DNA of 64,000 nucleotides from Enterococcus sp. RIT-PI-f (GTDB taxonomy: Bacteria > Bacillota > Bacilli > Lactobacillales > Enterococcaceae): contig NZ_LHOX01000009.1 of the NCBI RefSeq assembly GCF_001297065.1, forward strand, positions 1-64,000, in the 5' to 3' direction. Positions 1-8,000 of this stretch are shown here, one piece after another. Within the stretch, counting starts at the first letter, position 1. Each line of letters begins with the position of its first letter. The position numbers and the translations under genes are program-made. Below the pieces are notes generated by a model that was given only the letters and a program-made list of their open reading frames with translations, searched no databases and was not told the origin of the DNA.

Positions 1-11
1 CAATTGAATAG

Positions 12-127
12 TGTGGTGGCGATAGCAAGAAGGATACACCTGTAACCATGCCGAACACAGAAGTTAAGCTTCTTAGCGCCGATTGTAGTGAAGGGTTTCC
101 CTTTGTGAGAGTAGGACGTCGCCACGC
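12..127 (+). rRNA. rrf: 5S ribosomal RNA
   Basis: The sequence has the typical Firmicutes 5S form: a terminal helix between TGTGGTGGCG at the start and CGTCGCCACGC at the end, the internal CCGAACACAGAAG and GCGCCGATTGTAGT blocks, and about 116 nt in length. It is followed by a T-run and then a tRNA cluster, so it is the 3' end of an rRNA operon whose 16S and 23S genes lie before the window. The helix III loop reads CTGTAACCATGCC where CTGTTCCCATGCC is usual. Confidence 0.95.
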
Positions 128-143
128 GTTTTTTTTACCTTAT

Positions 144-216
144 GGGGGTTTAGCTCAGCTGGGAGAGCATCTGCCTTACAAGCAGAGGGTCAGCGGTTCG
201 AACCCGTTAACCCCCA
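144..216 (+). tRNA. tRNA-Val (anticodon TAC)
   Basis: This is a 73-nt cloverleaf with acceptor GGGGGTT/AACCCCC, D-arm TAGCTCAGCTGGGAGAGCA, anticodon loop CTTACAA and T-arm GGTTCGAACC. CCA is not encoded. It is the first of eight tRNAs downstream of the 5S gene. Confidence 0.97.
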
Positions 217-219
217 TAT

Positions 220-292
220 GAGCCGTTAGCTCAGTTGGTAGAGCATCTGACTTTTAATCAGAGGGTCGCAGGTTCGAGCCCTGCACGGCTCA
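220..292 (+). tRNA. tRNA-Lys (anticodon TTT)
   Basis: This is a 73-nt cloverleaf with acceptor GAGCCGT/ACGGCTC, anticodon loop CTTTTAA and T-loop GGTTCGAGCC. CCA is not encoded. It lies 3 nt after tRNA-Val in the same transcript. Confidence 0.97.
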
Positions 293-306
293 TAGTAATA
301 ACCTAT

Positions 307-388
307 GCGGGTGTGGCGGAATTGGCAGACGCACTAGATTTAGGATCTAGCGCCTTCGGGCGTGGGGGTTCAAGTCCCTTCACCCGCA
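307..388 (+). tRNA. tRNA-Leu (anticodon TAG)
   Basis: This class II tRNA of 82 nt has a long variable arm (CGCCTTCGGGCG), anticodon loop TTTAGGA and acceptor GCGGGTG/CACCCGC. CCA is not encoded. Confidence 0.97.
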
Positions 389-396
389 CTTAAATC

Positions 397-469
397 GCCG
401 GCTTAGCTCAGTTGGTAGAGCATCTGATTTGTAATCAGAGGGTCGAGGGTTCAAGTCCTTTAGCCGGCA
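397..469 (+). tRNA. tRNA-Thr (anticodon TGT)
   Basis: This 73-nt cloverleaf has acceptor GCCGGCT/AGCCGGC and anticodon loop TTTGTAA. CCA is not encoded. Confidence 0.97.
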
Positions 470-480
470 TCAGGATTTAT

Positions 481-552
481 GCGGAAATAGCTCAGTGGTA
501 GAGCACCACCTTGCCAAGGTGGGGGTCGCGGGTTCGAACCCCGTTTTCCGCT
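481..552 (+). tRNA. tRNA-Gly (anticodon GCC)
   Basis: This 72-nt cloverleaf has acceptor GCGGAAA/TTTCCGC and anticodon loop TTGCCAA in the stem CCACC/GGTGG. CCA is not encoded. Confidence 0.97.
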
Positions 553-569
553 TTTGCCAACGCAATAAA

Positions 570-655
570 GCCGGGGTGGCGGAACTGGCAGACGCACAGG
601 ACTTAAAATCCTGCGGTGAGTGATCACCGTACCGGTTCGATTCCGGTCCTCGGCA
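570..655 (+). tRNA. tRNA-Leu (anticodon TAA)
   Basis: This class II tRNA of 86 nt has a variable arm CGGTGAGTGATCACCG and anticodon loop CTTAAAA. CCA is not encoded. Confidence 0.97.
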
Positions 656-667
656 TTTTTATATGAT

Positions 668-741
668 GCGCCCATAGCTCAATTGGATAGAGTGTTTGAC
701 TACGGATCAAAAGGTTAGGGGTTCGACTCCTCTTGGGCGCG
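668..741 (+). tRNA. tRNA-Arg (anticodon ACG)
   Basis: This 74-nt cloverleaf has acceptor GCGCCCA/TGGGCGC and anticodon loop CTACGGA. The wobble A34 is expected to be edited to inosine. CCA is not encoded. Confidence 0.96.
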
Positions 742-770
742 TAGTCTTTTTATTTTTTGTTTACTATTAT

Positions 771-844
771 CGGGAAGTAGCTCAGCTTGGTAGAGCACTT
801 GGTTTGGGACCAAGGGGTCGCAGGTTCGAATCCTGTCTTCCCGA
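771..844 (+). tRNA. tRNA-Pro (anticodon TGG)
   Basis: This 74-nt cloverleaf has acceptor CGGGAAG/CTTCCCG and anticodon loop TTTGGGA. It is the last tRNA of the cluster and is followed directly by a terminator. CCA is not encoded. Confidence 0.97.
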
Positions 845-854
845 TTTTTTATGT

Positions 855-883
855 CTGAAGCAGATATGCTTCAGGCTTTTTTT
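855..883 (+). terminator. Terminator of the rRNA-tRNA operon
   Basis: An 8-bp perfect stem CTGAAGCA / TGCTTCAG with a 4-nt loop is followed by GCTTTTTTT. It lies 10 nt after tRNA-Pro. Confidence 0.85.
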
Positions 884-908
884 GTCTTCAGAAATAGTGG
901 ATAAAGTA

Positions 909-917
909 TGATACAAT
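909..917 (+). promoter_or_regulatory. Extended -10 promoter for rsgA
   Basis: TGATACAAT fits the extended -10 form TGnTACAAT. It lies 24 nt upstream of the rsgA start and just after the tRNA operon terminator. No good -35 is seen at the standard distance. Confidence 0.5.
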
Positions 918-940
918 AGAACAAACGAGGAGGAATCTTT

Positions 941-1822
941 TTGAAAGGACAAATCATCAAAGCTTTAAGCGGCTTTTATTATGTTGATGCGGCAGACGAA
1001 ATCTTCCAAACCCGTGGACGGGGGAATTTTCGCAATCGCAATATCACACCATTGGTTGGGGATGAAGTCGTATTTGAAAGCAGCAGTCGGACTGACGGCT
1101 ACTTATTAGAAGTTTTGCCGCGTAAAAACCAATTGGTGCGTCCCCCTGTGGCGAATGTCGATCAAGGCGTTGTAGTAACAAGCCTGATCGAGCCTAATTT
1201 TTCGTATAATTTGCTGGATCGTTTTTTAGTTACACTAGAATATGAAGACATAGAGCCAATCATCTTTTTGACAAAGGCTGATTTAATGGCGGATGAGAAA
1301 ATGATTCACGAAATTGAAGCAATTTATGAGGAAATCGGCTATCACGTGATCACTTCTAAAGCTGATGGAGAAGAACTACAGGCACTACAAAGGTATTTTC
1401 CTGAGCGGCTTACCGTCTTTATGGGACAATCGGGTGCTGGAAAATCTACACTCCTTAATCGGATCATGCCTGAACTTGAGTTGAAAACTGCGGCTATTTC
1501 TGAATCTTTAGGGCGTGGCAAGCATACGACAAGACACGTTGAGCTCTTGCCAATTTGTGATGGTTTAGTGGCAGATACACCAGGTTTTAGTTCCATTGAT
1601 TTTTTGGAGATCGAGAGTAGTCAGCTACCTAAGTTATTTCCAGAATTTCAAGCAATTGCGAATCAATGTCGTTTTCGAGAATGTATGCATTTAAATGAGC
1701 CTGATTGTGCCGTGAAAGAGGGCGTCGATGAAGGCCACATCGCAGCCTCTCGTTATAACAATTATGTACAATTTTTAGAAGAAGTAGAGAACCGACGTCC
1801 GGTTTATAAAAAGAAGAAGTGA
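941..1822 (+). CDS. rsgA: Ribosome small subunit-dependent GTPase A (RsgA/YjeQ/YloQ)
   Basis: RsgA is a late-stage 30S ribosome maturation GTPase. The 293-aa protein has the diagnostic circularly permuted order: N-terminal OB-fold (about residues 1-70), G4-like TKAD (111-114), P-loop GQSGAGKST (162-170), DTPGF (about 212), then a C-terminal zinc motif with Cys/His residues in RECMHLNEPDC. Length is typical. The TTG start was chosen because GAGGAGGA lies 6-7 nt upstream. It begins a three-gene run with rpe and thiN, with a 9-nt gap to rpe. In many Firmicutes this trio follows prkC; here prkC is about 37 kb away. Confidence 0.96.
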   Translation: MKGQIIKALSGFYYVDAADEIFQTRGRGNFRNRNITPLVGDEVVFESSSRTDGYLLEVLPRKNQLVRPPVANVDQGVVVTSLIEPNFSYNLLDRFLVTLEYEDIEPIIFLTKADLMADEKMIHEIEAIYEEIGYHVITSKADGEELQALQRYFPERLTVFMGQSGAGKSTLLNRIMPELELKTAAISESLGRGKHTTRHVELLPICDGLVADTPGFSSIDFLEIESSQLPKLFPEFQAIANQCRFRECMHLNEPDCAVKEGVDEGHIAASRYNNYVQFLEEVENRRPVYKKKK

Positions 1823-1831
1823 GGGAATCCA

Positions 1832-2485
1832 ATGATCAAGTTAGCGCCATCGATTTTAAGTGCTGATTTTGCAAATTTGCAAAGAGATATTGAATTAGTT
1901 GAGCAACATGGAGCCGATTATATCCATGTTGATGTTATGGACGGACACTTTGTCCCCAATATTACTTTAGGCCCCAACATCGTTAAAGCGATTCGTCCTG
2001 TAACGAAGCTGCCATTAGATGTTCATTTGATGATCACTGAGCCTGAAAATTATATCCATGCATTTGCTGAAGCCGGTGCAGATATTATTGGTGTACATGC
2101 CGAAGCAACCGCACATATTCATCGGGCAGTTCAAATGATCATTGCCGAAAATGTGAAAGCTGAAGTTGTGATCAATCCTGGAACACCTGTTTCAGCAATT
2201 AAACATGTTTTATCTATGTGTGATCAAGTATTGGTGATGACGGTCAATCCAGGATTTGGTGGGCAATCTTTCATTGAAGAGTCATTGGAAAAAATTAAAG
2301 AGTTAGCTGAGCTGAAAGCAGAAAATCAGTACCATTACGATATTGAAGTGGATGGTGGCATCGTACCAGAAACGGCCAAACGTTGCTTAGATGCTGGTGC
2401 GAATGTTTTTGTAGCAGGAAGCTATATCTATGATGCGGATGAACCTGCCGCGCAGATCAAGGCGCTGAAAGAAGCATTGCAGTAG
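1832..2485 (+). CDS. rpe: Ribulose-phosphate 3-epimerase
   Basis: This enzyme interconverts ribulose 5-phosphate and xylulose 5-phosphate in the pentose phosphate pathway. The 217-aa TIM barrel starts KLAPSILSADFANL and contains the metal-binding His/Asp motifs HVDVMDGHFVPN and DVHLMI, the loop MTVNPGFGGQ and the C-terminal EVDGGI. The ATG start lies 9 nt after rsgA, with GAGGGA upstream. It is probably co-transcribed with rsgA and thiN; its stop codon directly abuts the next start. Confidence 0.97.
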   Translation: MIKLAPSILSADFANLQRDIELVEQHGADYIHVDVMDGHFVPNITLGPNIVKAIRPVTKLPLDVHLMITEPENYIHAFAEAGADIIGVHAEATAHIHRAVQMIIAENVKAEVVINPGTPVSAIKHVLSMCDQVLVMTVNPGFGGQSFIEESLEKIKELAELKAENQYHYDIEVDGGIVPETAKRCLDAGANVFVAGSYIYDADEPAAQIKALKEALQ

Positions 2486-3127
2486 ATGAGGATCCTATTA
2501 GCTGCTGGCGGTAGGCCTGAAACATGGCCAGATCTAATCAACTATGATGTATTTGTTGGCATTGATCGAGGGGCATTTTATTTATTCAATGCTGGGTTTC
2601 CTTTGACACTTGCAATAGGTGATTTTGATTCACTGACACCAGAAGAATTGGTTCAAGTAAAAACACAAGCTGAAGCATTTATCCAAGCACCGCCAGAAAA
2701 AGATGATACAGATACGCAACTTGCTTTAGCCGAGACTTTGAAACGTTATCCCACAGCTGCCATTGATTTAATCGGTGTGACCGGGGGACGGTTAGACCAT
2801 TTGCTGGCGAATCTTTGGCTTGTTTTAGAGCCTAGATTTCAACAATATGCAGCAAATATTCGTTTACTTGATCGTCAAAATAGTATTCGTTTTTACTTAC
2901 CGGGGAGCCATCTGATCACTCATGAAAAAGGCATGAACTATTTGGCCTATTGTTGTTTGACGCCGGTAGTCAATCTAACTTTAAGAGACAGTAAATATGT
3001 ATTGAACAATATGGATGTTTCTCACCCAACTTCTTATGCCAGCAATGAGTTTGTCACTGAAACAGCTTCATTTTCATTTGATGAAGGTGTGATAGCGGTG
3101 ATTCAAAGCCGTGATGAAGAGACCTAG
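2486..3127 (+). CDS. thiN: Thiamine pyrophosphokinase
   Basis: The enzyme transfers pyrophosphate from ATP to thiamine to make TPP. The 213-aa protein has the family landmarks VGIDRGA (about 25-31), AIGDFDSL (43-50), the acidic PEKDDTDTQLAL and VTGGRLDHLLANL. The ATG immediately follows the rpe stop (TAGATG), so translation is probably coupled. The last codons form part of the terminator hairpin. A thiamine transporter gene under a TPP riboswitch lies at 25.1 kb, consistent with salvage of external thiamine. Confidence 0.95.
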   Translation: MRILLAAGGRPETWPDLINYDVFVGIDRGAFYLFNAGFPLTLAIGDFDSLTPEELVQVKTQAEAFIQAPPEKDDTDTQLALAETLKRYPTAAIDLIGVTGGRLDHLLANLWLVLEPRFQQYAANIRLLDRQNSIRFYLPGSHLITHEKGMNYLAYCCLTPVVNLTLRDSKYVLNNMDVSHPTSYASNEFVTETASFSFDEGVIAVIQSRDEET

Positions 3128-3140
3128 GTCTCTTTTTTTT
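3118..3140 (+). terminator. Terminator overlapping the thiN stop codon
   Basis: A 7-bp palindrome AGAGACC-TA-GGTCTCT is followed by eight T. The thiN stop codon lies inside the hairpin. Confidence 0.85.
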
Positions 3141-3263
3141 GTTATTGAAATTTTCAGAAAGTCAATTACAAAAAAAACATTAAGACGGTCAACTTATCTT
3201 TTGTTTCAGTGATTTTAATGGTAAAATTAAGCCTATCAGTTTCTAACTATTTGAGGTGTCTTT

Positions 3264-4121
3264 GTGAAAAAGTTTAATCCGAATAAAAATATTATTATCA
3301 CATTGATTATTGTGATTTTAGTCGTGACCGTATTGAGTGTGACCATTGCCAAACGTGCAGTGGGTAATTCGACAAATGTTGTTCAATCGACAGTGAATGA
3401 TACCATGGCGATCGTTGATAAAGTGATCACAGCCCCTATCCGCTGGATTGAAAGTGGTGCCAACTCTGTGAAGAACTTGTTTGTCACGTTTGAAGAAAAT
3501 GAGCGTCTAAAAGAAAAATTAGACAGCTATGATGAACTTGCCCAATCCAATGAAAATTATCAACGTGAGATTGATGCGTTAAAAGAAGAATTGGCGCTGA
3601 ATGAAACATTGACCAATTATGATAAAATCTCAGCGAATGTCATTAATCGCTCACCTGATACTTGGCAAGATATGCTAGTTGTCGATCAAGGAACCAAAGA
3701 CGGTGTTGAGATCAATATGGCAGTCATGTCGCAAAAAGGCTTGATTGGTCGTGTGATTGAAGTCAATGCGGCGTCTTCTAAGGTGGAATTGTTGACATCT
3801 GAAAATCAAAATTCCAATCATTTTCCAGTGAGGATCAGCGGAGAAGATGGAGAAAACTTTGGTATCTTAAGCAGCTATGACCAAAAAGAAAAATCACTAG
3901 TCATTACACAGTTAACTGGCTCAAGCGATCTAAAAGAAGGCGATGTCGTTCAAACATCTGGCCTCGGTGGGAATTCTCCAGCTGACCTTGCAATCGGTAC
4001 AGTTGTCAGTACGACCAAAGATGAGTTTGGCCTGGATACAAAAGTTTACGTCAAACCGTATGCACAAATGTATGATATTCAAACTGTGACCATTATCAAA
4101 CGGTTGGCAGGTGATGAATAG
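3264..4121 (+). CDS. mreC: Rod shape-determining protein MreC
   Basis: MreC is a membrane-anchored, extracytoplasmic scaffold of the elongasome for peripheral peptidoglycan synthesis. The 285-aa protein has a short cytoplasmic N-terminus, one TM segment (about residues 9-28), a coiled coil (about 65-115: NERLKEKLDSYDEL) and the beta-rich MreC core with DTWQDMLVVDQGTKDGV and GLIGRV. The start is GTG with GAGGTG upstream. It is followed 2 nt later by mreD. mreB is not in the window. Confidence 0.94.
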   Translation: MKKFNPNKNIIITLIIVILVVTVLSVTIAKRAVGNSTNVVQSTVNDTMAIVDKVITAPIRWIESGANSVKNLFVTFEENERLKEKLDSYDELAQSNENYQREIDALKEELALNETLTNYDKISANVINRSPDTWQDMLVVDQGTKDGVEINMAVMSQKGLIGRVIEVNAASSKVELLTSENQNSNHFPVRISGEDGENFGILSSYDQKEKSLVITQLTGSSDLKEGDVVQTSGLGGNSPADLAIGTVVSTTKDEFGLDTKVYVKPYAQMYDIQTVTIIKRLAGDE

Positions 4122-4123
4122 CC

Positions 4124-4633
4124 ATGAAAAAGCATGACTATATCAAATATATTTCAGCATTATTCTTGTTTGTGATGATGCTTGTCGACGGACAGTTGAC
4201 GCGATTGTTAGAAAAATGGACACAGGATAACTATATTGCGAGTGCGCATGTCTTGCTGATTGCTTTATTATGCGGCGCCCGATATCTGCCGAGAAATTTT
4301 CTGATTCCTACAGCGTTGGTTATTGGATGTCTATACGATCTATACTATATAGGTTTGATCGGTATTTATACTGTTGCCTTTCCTTTGATTGTTTGGATCA
4401 TGTATTTGCTTGATAAAACAATCTATCAAAATATTTTTACTATGTTTTTTGGGATGATCATTTTTGTCACAAGTCTGGAAATCGTTACACTGAGCATTCA
4501 GCTTTTGTTTAAAATTGCTTCGGTCAATACGTCCTTTTTTGTATCAAGATTTTTGGCCCCGACATTATTGCTGAATATGATTTTATTTTTTATTTTAGTG
4601 ATTCCATTTATGAAGCTATTCAAAGAAGAATAG
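4124..4633 (+). CDS. mreD: Rod shape-determining protein MreD
   Basis: The 169-aa, highly hydrophobic protein has about five TM segments and starts 2 nt after mreC, the usual operon arrangement. MreD works with MreC and RodA/PBP in cell-wall elongation. Sequence identity is low in this family, so the call rests on size, topology and position. Its last codons overlap the terminator hairpin. Confidence 0.88.
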   Translation: MKKHDYIKYISALFLFVMMLVDGQLTRLLEKWTQDNYIASAHVLLIALLCGARYLPRNFLIPTALVIGCLYDLYYIGLIGIYTVAFPLIVWIMYLLDKTIYQNIFTMFFGMIIFVTSLEIVTLSIQLLFKIASVNTSFFVSRFLAPTLLLNMILFFILVIPFMKLFKEE

Positions 4634-4646
4634 CTTCATTTTTTTG
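4610..4646 (+). terminator. Terminator after mreCD
   Basis: A 10-bp stem TGAAGCTATT / AATAGCTTCA with an 8-nt loop is followed by seven T and overlaps the mreD stop. Confidence 0.85.
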
Positions 4647-4710
4647 TTCTGAACCATCGTTAAATGAAATGTTTTTGTAATATTTCCTTTATCAATCTGA
4701 CATGGGGCTA

Positions 4711-4719
4711 TGTTACAAT
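4711..4719 (+). promoter_or_regulatory. Extended -10 promoter for the SagA-like gene
   Basis: TGTTACAAT fits TGnTACAAT, about 88 nt upstream of the GTG start. No consensus -35 is seen. Confidence 0.4.
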
Positions 4720-4806
4720 CAGTTTAGCCTAAATATCTTTAGATATTTTTAAGTAATTGTACATAAAAAAAGCACATTATGAGCATGTCAGCCGGAGGAA
4801 TGAAGC

Positions 4807-6162
4807 GTGAAAAAACGTATTTTGTCAGCATTATTAGTAAGTTCGATCGTTCTTACAACAATTGCCGCACCGACAATTGTTTCAGCAACTGATTATGACA
4901 ACAAAATTGAAGCGAAAAATCAAGAAATCACAGATCTGAAAGATCAACAAGCAAGTACGCAAGCGCAGGTTTCAGCACTTGAAAGTGAAGTTGCTGGCAT
5001 CAACGAAAAAGCGCAAAACTTATTGCAGCAGCAAAGTGAATTGCGCAGTGATTCTGAAAAATTGACACAAGAAATTGCTGATTTGAAAGTAAGAATCGAA
5101 AAACGCGAAGCAGCCATTCAAGAACAAGCGAGAGATGTTCAAGTCAATGGAAAAAGTTCTTCTTTCATTGATGCTGTTTTAGAAGCAGACTCTTTGACCG
5201 ATGCGATTGGCCGCGTCCAAGCGATGACGACGATCGTGAATGCCAACAATGACTTGGTTGAACAGCAAAAAGCTGATCAAGAAACAGTCGAAAGCAAAAA
5301 AGCTGAAAACGATGAAAAATTAAAGACGATTGAAACCAACCAATATGAGTTGGAAACTCAATTAAGTGATTTGCAAACCAAACAGGCAGCTTTGAATGTT
5401 TTGCAAGCTGATTTGGCTCTGCAACAAGCCAGCAAAGAAGATGAAAAAGCTGATCTAGAAAACCAAAAAGCTGAATATGAAGCAGAACAAGCCCGCATTG
5501 CTGCGGAAGAAGCTGCTGCCAAGGAAGCTGCTGCCAAAGAAGCCGCTGAAGCACAACAAGAAGCCGAAGCTGCTGCAGCCCAAAGCACTGAATCATCTAC
5601 AACTGCCAGCACAAATGAAGAATCAACGAGTTCAGCATCATCAACAAATCAATCTTCAAATAACGCTAGCAGTACAGAAACTTCAACTTCTGAGAGCAAT
5701 TCAAGCAATACATCAAATAATAGCCAAGAATCTGCGAATACCGATTCATCAACAAATAACTCAGGATCGACGACTGATTCCGGCAACACATCAACACCTG
5801 CACAATCAGTGGATGGCGCAGCCATCATTGCGGAAGCACAAAAATACATTGGCACACCTTATCTGTGGGGTGGTTCAACACCTAATGGTTTCGACTGTTC
5901 TGGTTTCACGCAATATGTTTTTGCTAAAGTCGGCATTTCATTGCCTCGGGTGACGTATACGCAAGAGTATGCAGGTACTGTTATTTCAATCGATGAGGCC
6001 AAAGCGGGTGACTTGCTATTTTGGGGCAGTCGCGGCAGCACCCGTCATGTGGCGATCGCTATGGGAAATGGACAATACATCCATGCACCAACAACTGGTC
6101 AAACTGTATCGATCAGTAGTTATTCATACTACTCTCCAGATTTTGCGGTTCGCGTAAATTAA
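4807..6162 (+). CDS. sagA: SagA-like secreted NlpC/P60 peptidoglycan hydrolase
   Basis: The 451-aa protein has a Sec signal peptide (residues 1-27), a long coiled-coil region (about 30-255, rich in Gln, Glu and Lys), a Ser/Thr/Asn-rich low-complexity linker (about 255-340) and a C-terminal NlpC/P60 domain (about 340-451). The catalytic Cys is in GFDCSGF (Cys364), with the partner His in RHVAIA. This is the architecture of enterococcal SagA and related PcsB/p60-type DL-endopeptidases, which cut peptidoglycan stem peptides and help daughter-cell separation. The GTG start has GGAGG 8 nt upstream. Monocistronic, with its own terminator. Confidence 0.92.
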   Translation: MKKRILSALLVSSIVLTTIAAPTIVSATDYDNKIEAKNQEITDLKDQQASTQAQVSALESEVAGINEKAQNLLQQQSELRSDSEKLTQEIADLKVRIEKREAAIQEQARDVQVNGKSSSFIDAVLEADSLTDAIGRVQAMTTIVNANNDLVEQQKADQETVESKKAENDEKLKTIETNQYELETQLSDLQTKQAALNVLQADLALQQASKEDEKADLENQKAEYEAEQARIAAEEAAAKEAAAKEAAEAQQEAEAAAAQSTESSTTASTNEESTSSASSTNQSSNNASSTETSTSESNSSNTSNNSQESANTDSSTNNSGSTTDSGNTSTPAQSVDGAAIIAEAQKYIGTPYLWGGSTPNGFDCSGFTQYVFAKVGISLPRVTYTQEYAGTVISIDEAKAGDLLFWGSRGSTRHVAIAMGNGQYIHAPTTGQTVSISSYSYYSPDFAVRVN

Positions 6163-6176
6163 TCAAAATGATCTTC

Positions 6177-6208
6177 AAAAAAAGCTGGCGTTTGACGTCA
6201 GCTTTTTT
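6177..6208 (+). terminator. Terminator after the SagA-like gene
   Basis: An 11-bp stem AAAGCTGGCGT / ACGTCAGCTTT (one G-T pair) with a 3-nt loop is followed by a T-run. The long open frame at 6168 runs through it, which argues for a later mtlA start. Confidence 0.85.
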
Positions 6209-6302
6209 AGTGTCTTATACTATTCTTGCAGAAGAAACGATGGAAGGCAGTATTTTCATAGTGTCGAAAGTTAATGTGAAGGTGCAGAGAAAGGTAGCAA
6301 GC

Positions 6303-8000
6303 ATGATAAAACGCACATATGCAGCCAGAGAAAAAATGGATACGCTTAAATTTTATACAAACTACCTCACCAGAATGATGATGCCTAATTTGAGTATATT
6401 TATTGCTTGGATGCTCATCTCTTTGGTTTTGACCAAGCTAAATGTCGAATCAGCAATCATTCAACAAGCGGAAAAAGGCATCTTTCAGTTTGTGCTACCA
6501 TTAATGATCGCCTATACAGGAGGGGAACTTCAGTATCGCGGCCGAGGAGGGATTGCTGCCATCCTCGCTGTATTCGGCTTGATTTTAATGACAGATGCAC
6601 CCCAAGTATTTGGTGCGATGGCACTTGGTCCAAGTGCTGGTTGGCTGATCAAACAGTTGGATATGAGAATCAAAAATAAAGTACCAACCGGATATGAAAT
6701 GATTACTTCGAATATATCGGTAGGTTTTGTGGGCGGTCTGCTTTTTTTGCTTAGTTTTTTTTTATTGGCGCCTTTGTTCGAAAGTGTCAATCAAGCAAGT
6801 TATCAAATGGTTGACTTCTTTATTGACAAAAATGCGATTGCCATTATCCATATCATTCTTGAACCGATGAAGATTTTCTTTTTCAATAATGTCATCAATC
6901 ATGGTTTGTTTACTCCTTTGGGCATTGAAGATACTGCTGTCCATGGTCGCTCACTTTTGTTTTTGATTGAAACCAATCCTGGACCGGGGATGGGGGTCTT
7001 AGCGGCTTATTGCTGGTTGAGCGCAAAGCCAATGCGAACTAACGCTGCTACTGCAATCGTCGTCCAGGCGTTGGGCGGTATCCATGAGGTGTATTTTCCA
7101 TTTGTCTTGCTTCATCCAGCACTGTTTCTGGCGCCAATCATGGGGGGGATTAGCGGCACATTGATTTTTCAATTATTTGATGCGGGACTCAAGGCACCCG
7201 CATCACCAGGTTCAATCCTCATCCTCTTGGCCAATGCCCCTTTGACAAAAATGGCTGCTGTTCTAGGAGGAATTGTCATTAGTATGTTTGTTTCATTTAG
7301 CATAGCAAGTATTGTTCTGAGAAGAAGCAGTCCAAAGTACGAGGTGAAAAATATGCCAAAGATCAATCAAATCACTGAGATCATCGTTGCTTGCGATGCT
7401 GGTATGGGATCTAGTGCGATCGGTGCCAGTATGTTAAAACGCCAATTGCAAGCAGCTCAGATAACCTTGCCTGTTCGATATGAATCGATTTATCGTGTCA
7501 CTGATCAAGACAATATTTTGCTGGTCACACAAAAAGAACTGGCTGCACTTGCCCAAAAGCAAGCACCATCTGCCCAACACTTTCATGTTGGAAACTTTTT
7601 AGATACAGCTGAATATGATCAGCTGATCTATCACATCCAAACAACACAAGCACCAGACGATCCCACCACGGCGATGGCCCCACAGTCTACAGTACGTGCA
7701 ATGGTCTTTTTGTATCAGGGAACGGTACGAGGATCACAAACGATGGCAGTAGAGTTGGTCAAAAAAATGGTTTCTGAGGAAGGGTTATCGATTGAAATCA
7801 GTAAAGCACCACTGGAAGAGGTATCTTTTTCTAAAGATGTGATCTATATCGCTTCAGAAGAATTAGCAAAGACAGTGGATGCCAAAGGTGCAGCACTATT
7901 TGCAGTCAACGACATGCTGCAAATGGAACAATATCGTCAGTTGCTGACAGAAGGAGCCGACTATGTTCTTAACCAAACGCGAAACGATTTTATTAACTGA
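6303..8000 (+). CDS. mtlA: PTS mannitol transporter EIICB (first copy)
   Basis: This protein imports and phosphorylates mannitol. From the chosen start it is 565 aa: a membrane EIIC domain (about residues 15-345, with NHGLFTPLG and GGIHEVYFPF) and an EIIB domain with phospho-Cys364 in [18 protein letters not shown]-terminal tail after about residue 465 resembles a second EIIB without the cysteine (VFLYQGTVRGSQTMA). The frame is open from 6168, but that point lies inside the preceding terminator; ATG 6303 has AAAGG 9 nt upstream, and ATG 6336 is an alternative. Its end overlaps mtlR by 38 nt. It is a paralogue of the copy at 10.6 kb. Confidence 0.9.
   Translation: MIKRTYAAREKMDTLKFYTNYLTRMMMPNLSIFIAWMLISLVLTKLNVESAIIQQAEKGIFQFVLPLMIAYTGGELQYRGRGGIAAILAVFGLILMTDAPQVFGAMALGPSAGWLIKQLDMRIKNKVPTGYEMITSNISVGFVGGLLFLLSFFLLAPLFESVNQASYQMVDFFIDKNAIAIIHIILEPMKIFFFNNVINHGLFTPLGIEDTAVHGRSLLFLIETNPGPGMGVLAAYCWLSAKPMRTNAATAIVVQALGGIHEVYFPFVLLHPALFLAPIMGGISGTLIFQLFDAGLKAPASPGSILILLANAPLTKMAAVLGGIVISMFVSFSIASIVLRRSSPKYEVKNMPKINQITEIIVACDAGMGSSAIGASMLKRQLQAAQITLPVRYESIYRVTDQDNILLVTQKELAALAQKQAPSAQHFHVGNFLDTAEYDQLIYHIQTTQAPDDPTTAMAPQSTVRAMVFLYQGTVRGSQTMAVELVKKMVSEEGLSIEISKAPLEEVSFSKDVIYIASEELAKTVDAKGAALFAVNDMLQMEQYRQLLTEGADYVLNQTRNDFIN

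Noticed and set aside
1-900. CRISPR-like repeat pattern
   Set aside because: The repeated blocks are tRNA D-arm and T-arm sequences. No CRISPR array was seen anywhere in the window.
5165-5953. Several long frames on both strands inside the SagA-like gene
   Set aside because: They are products of the repetitive Gln/Lys/Glu and Ser/Thr codons in the coiled-coil and linker regions; the true frame has a signal peptide and catalytic domain.
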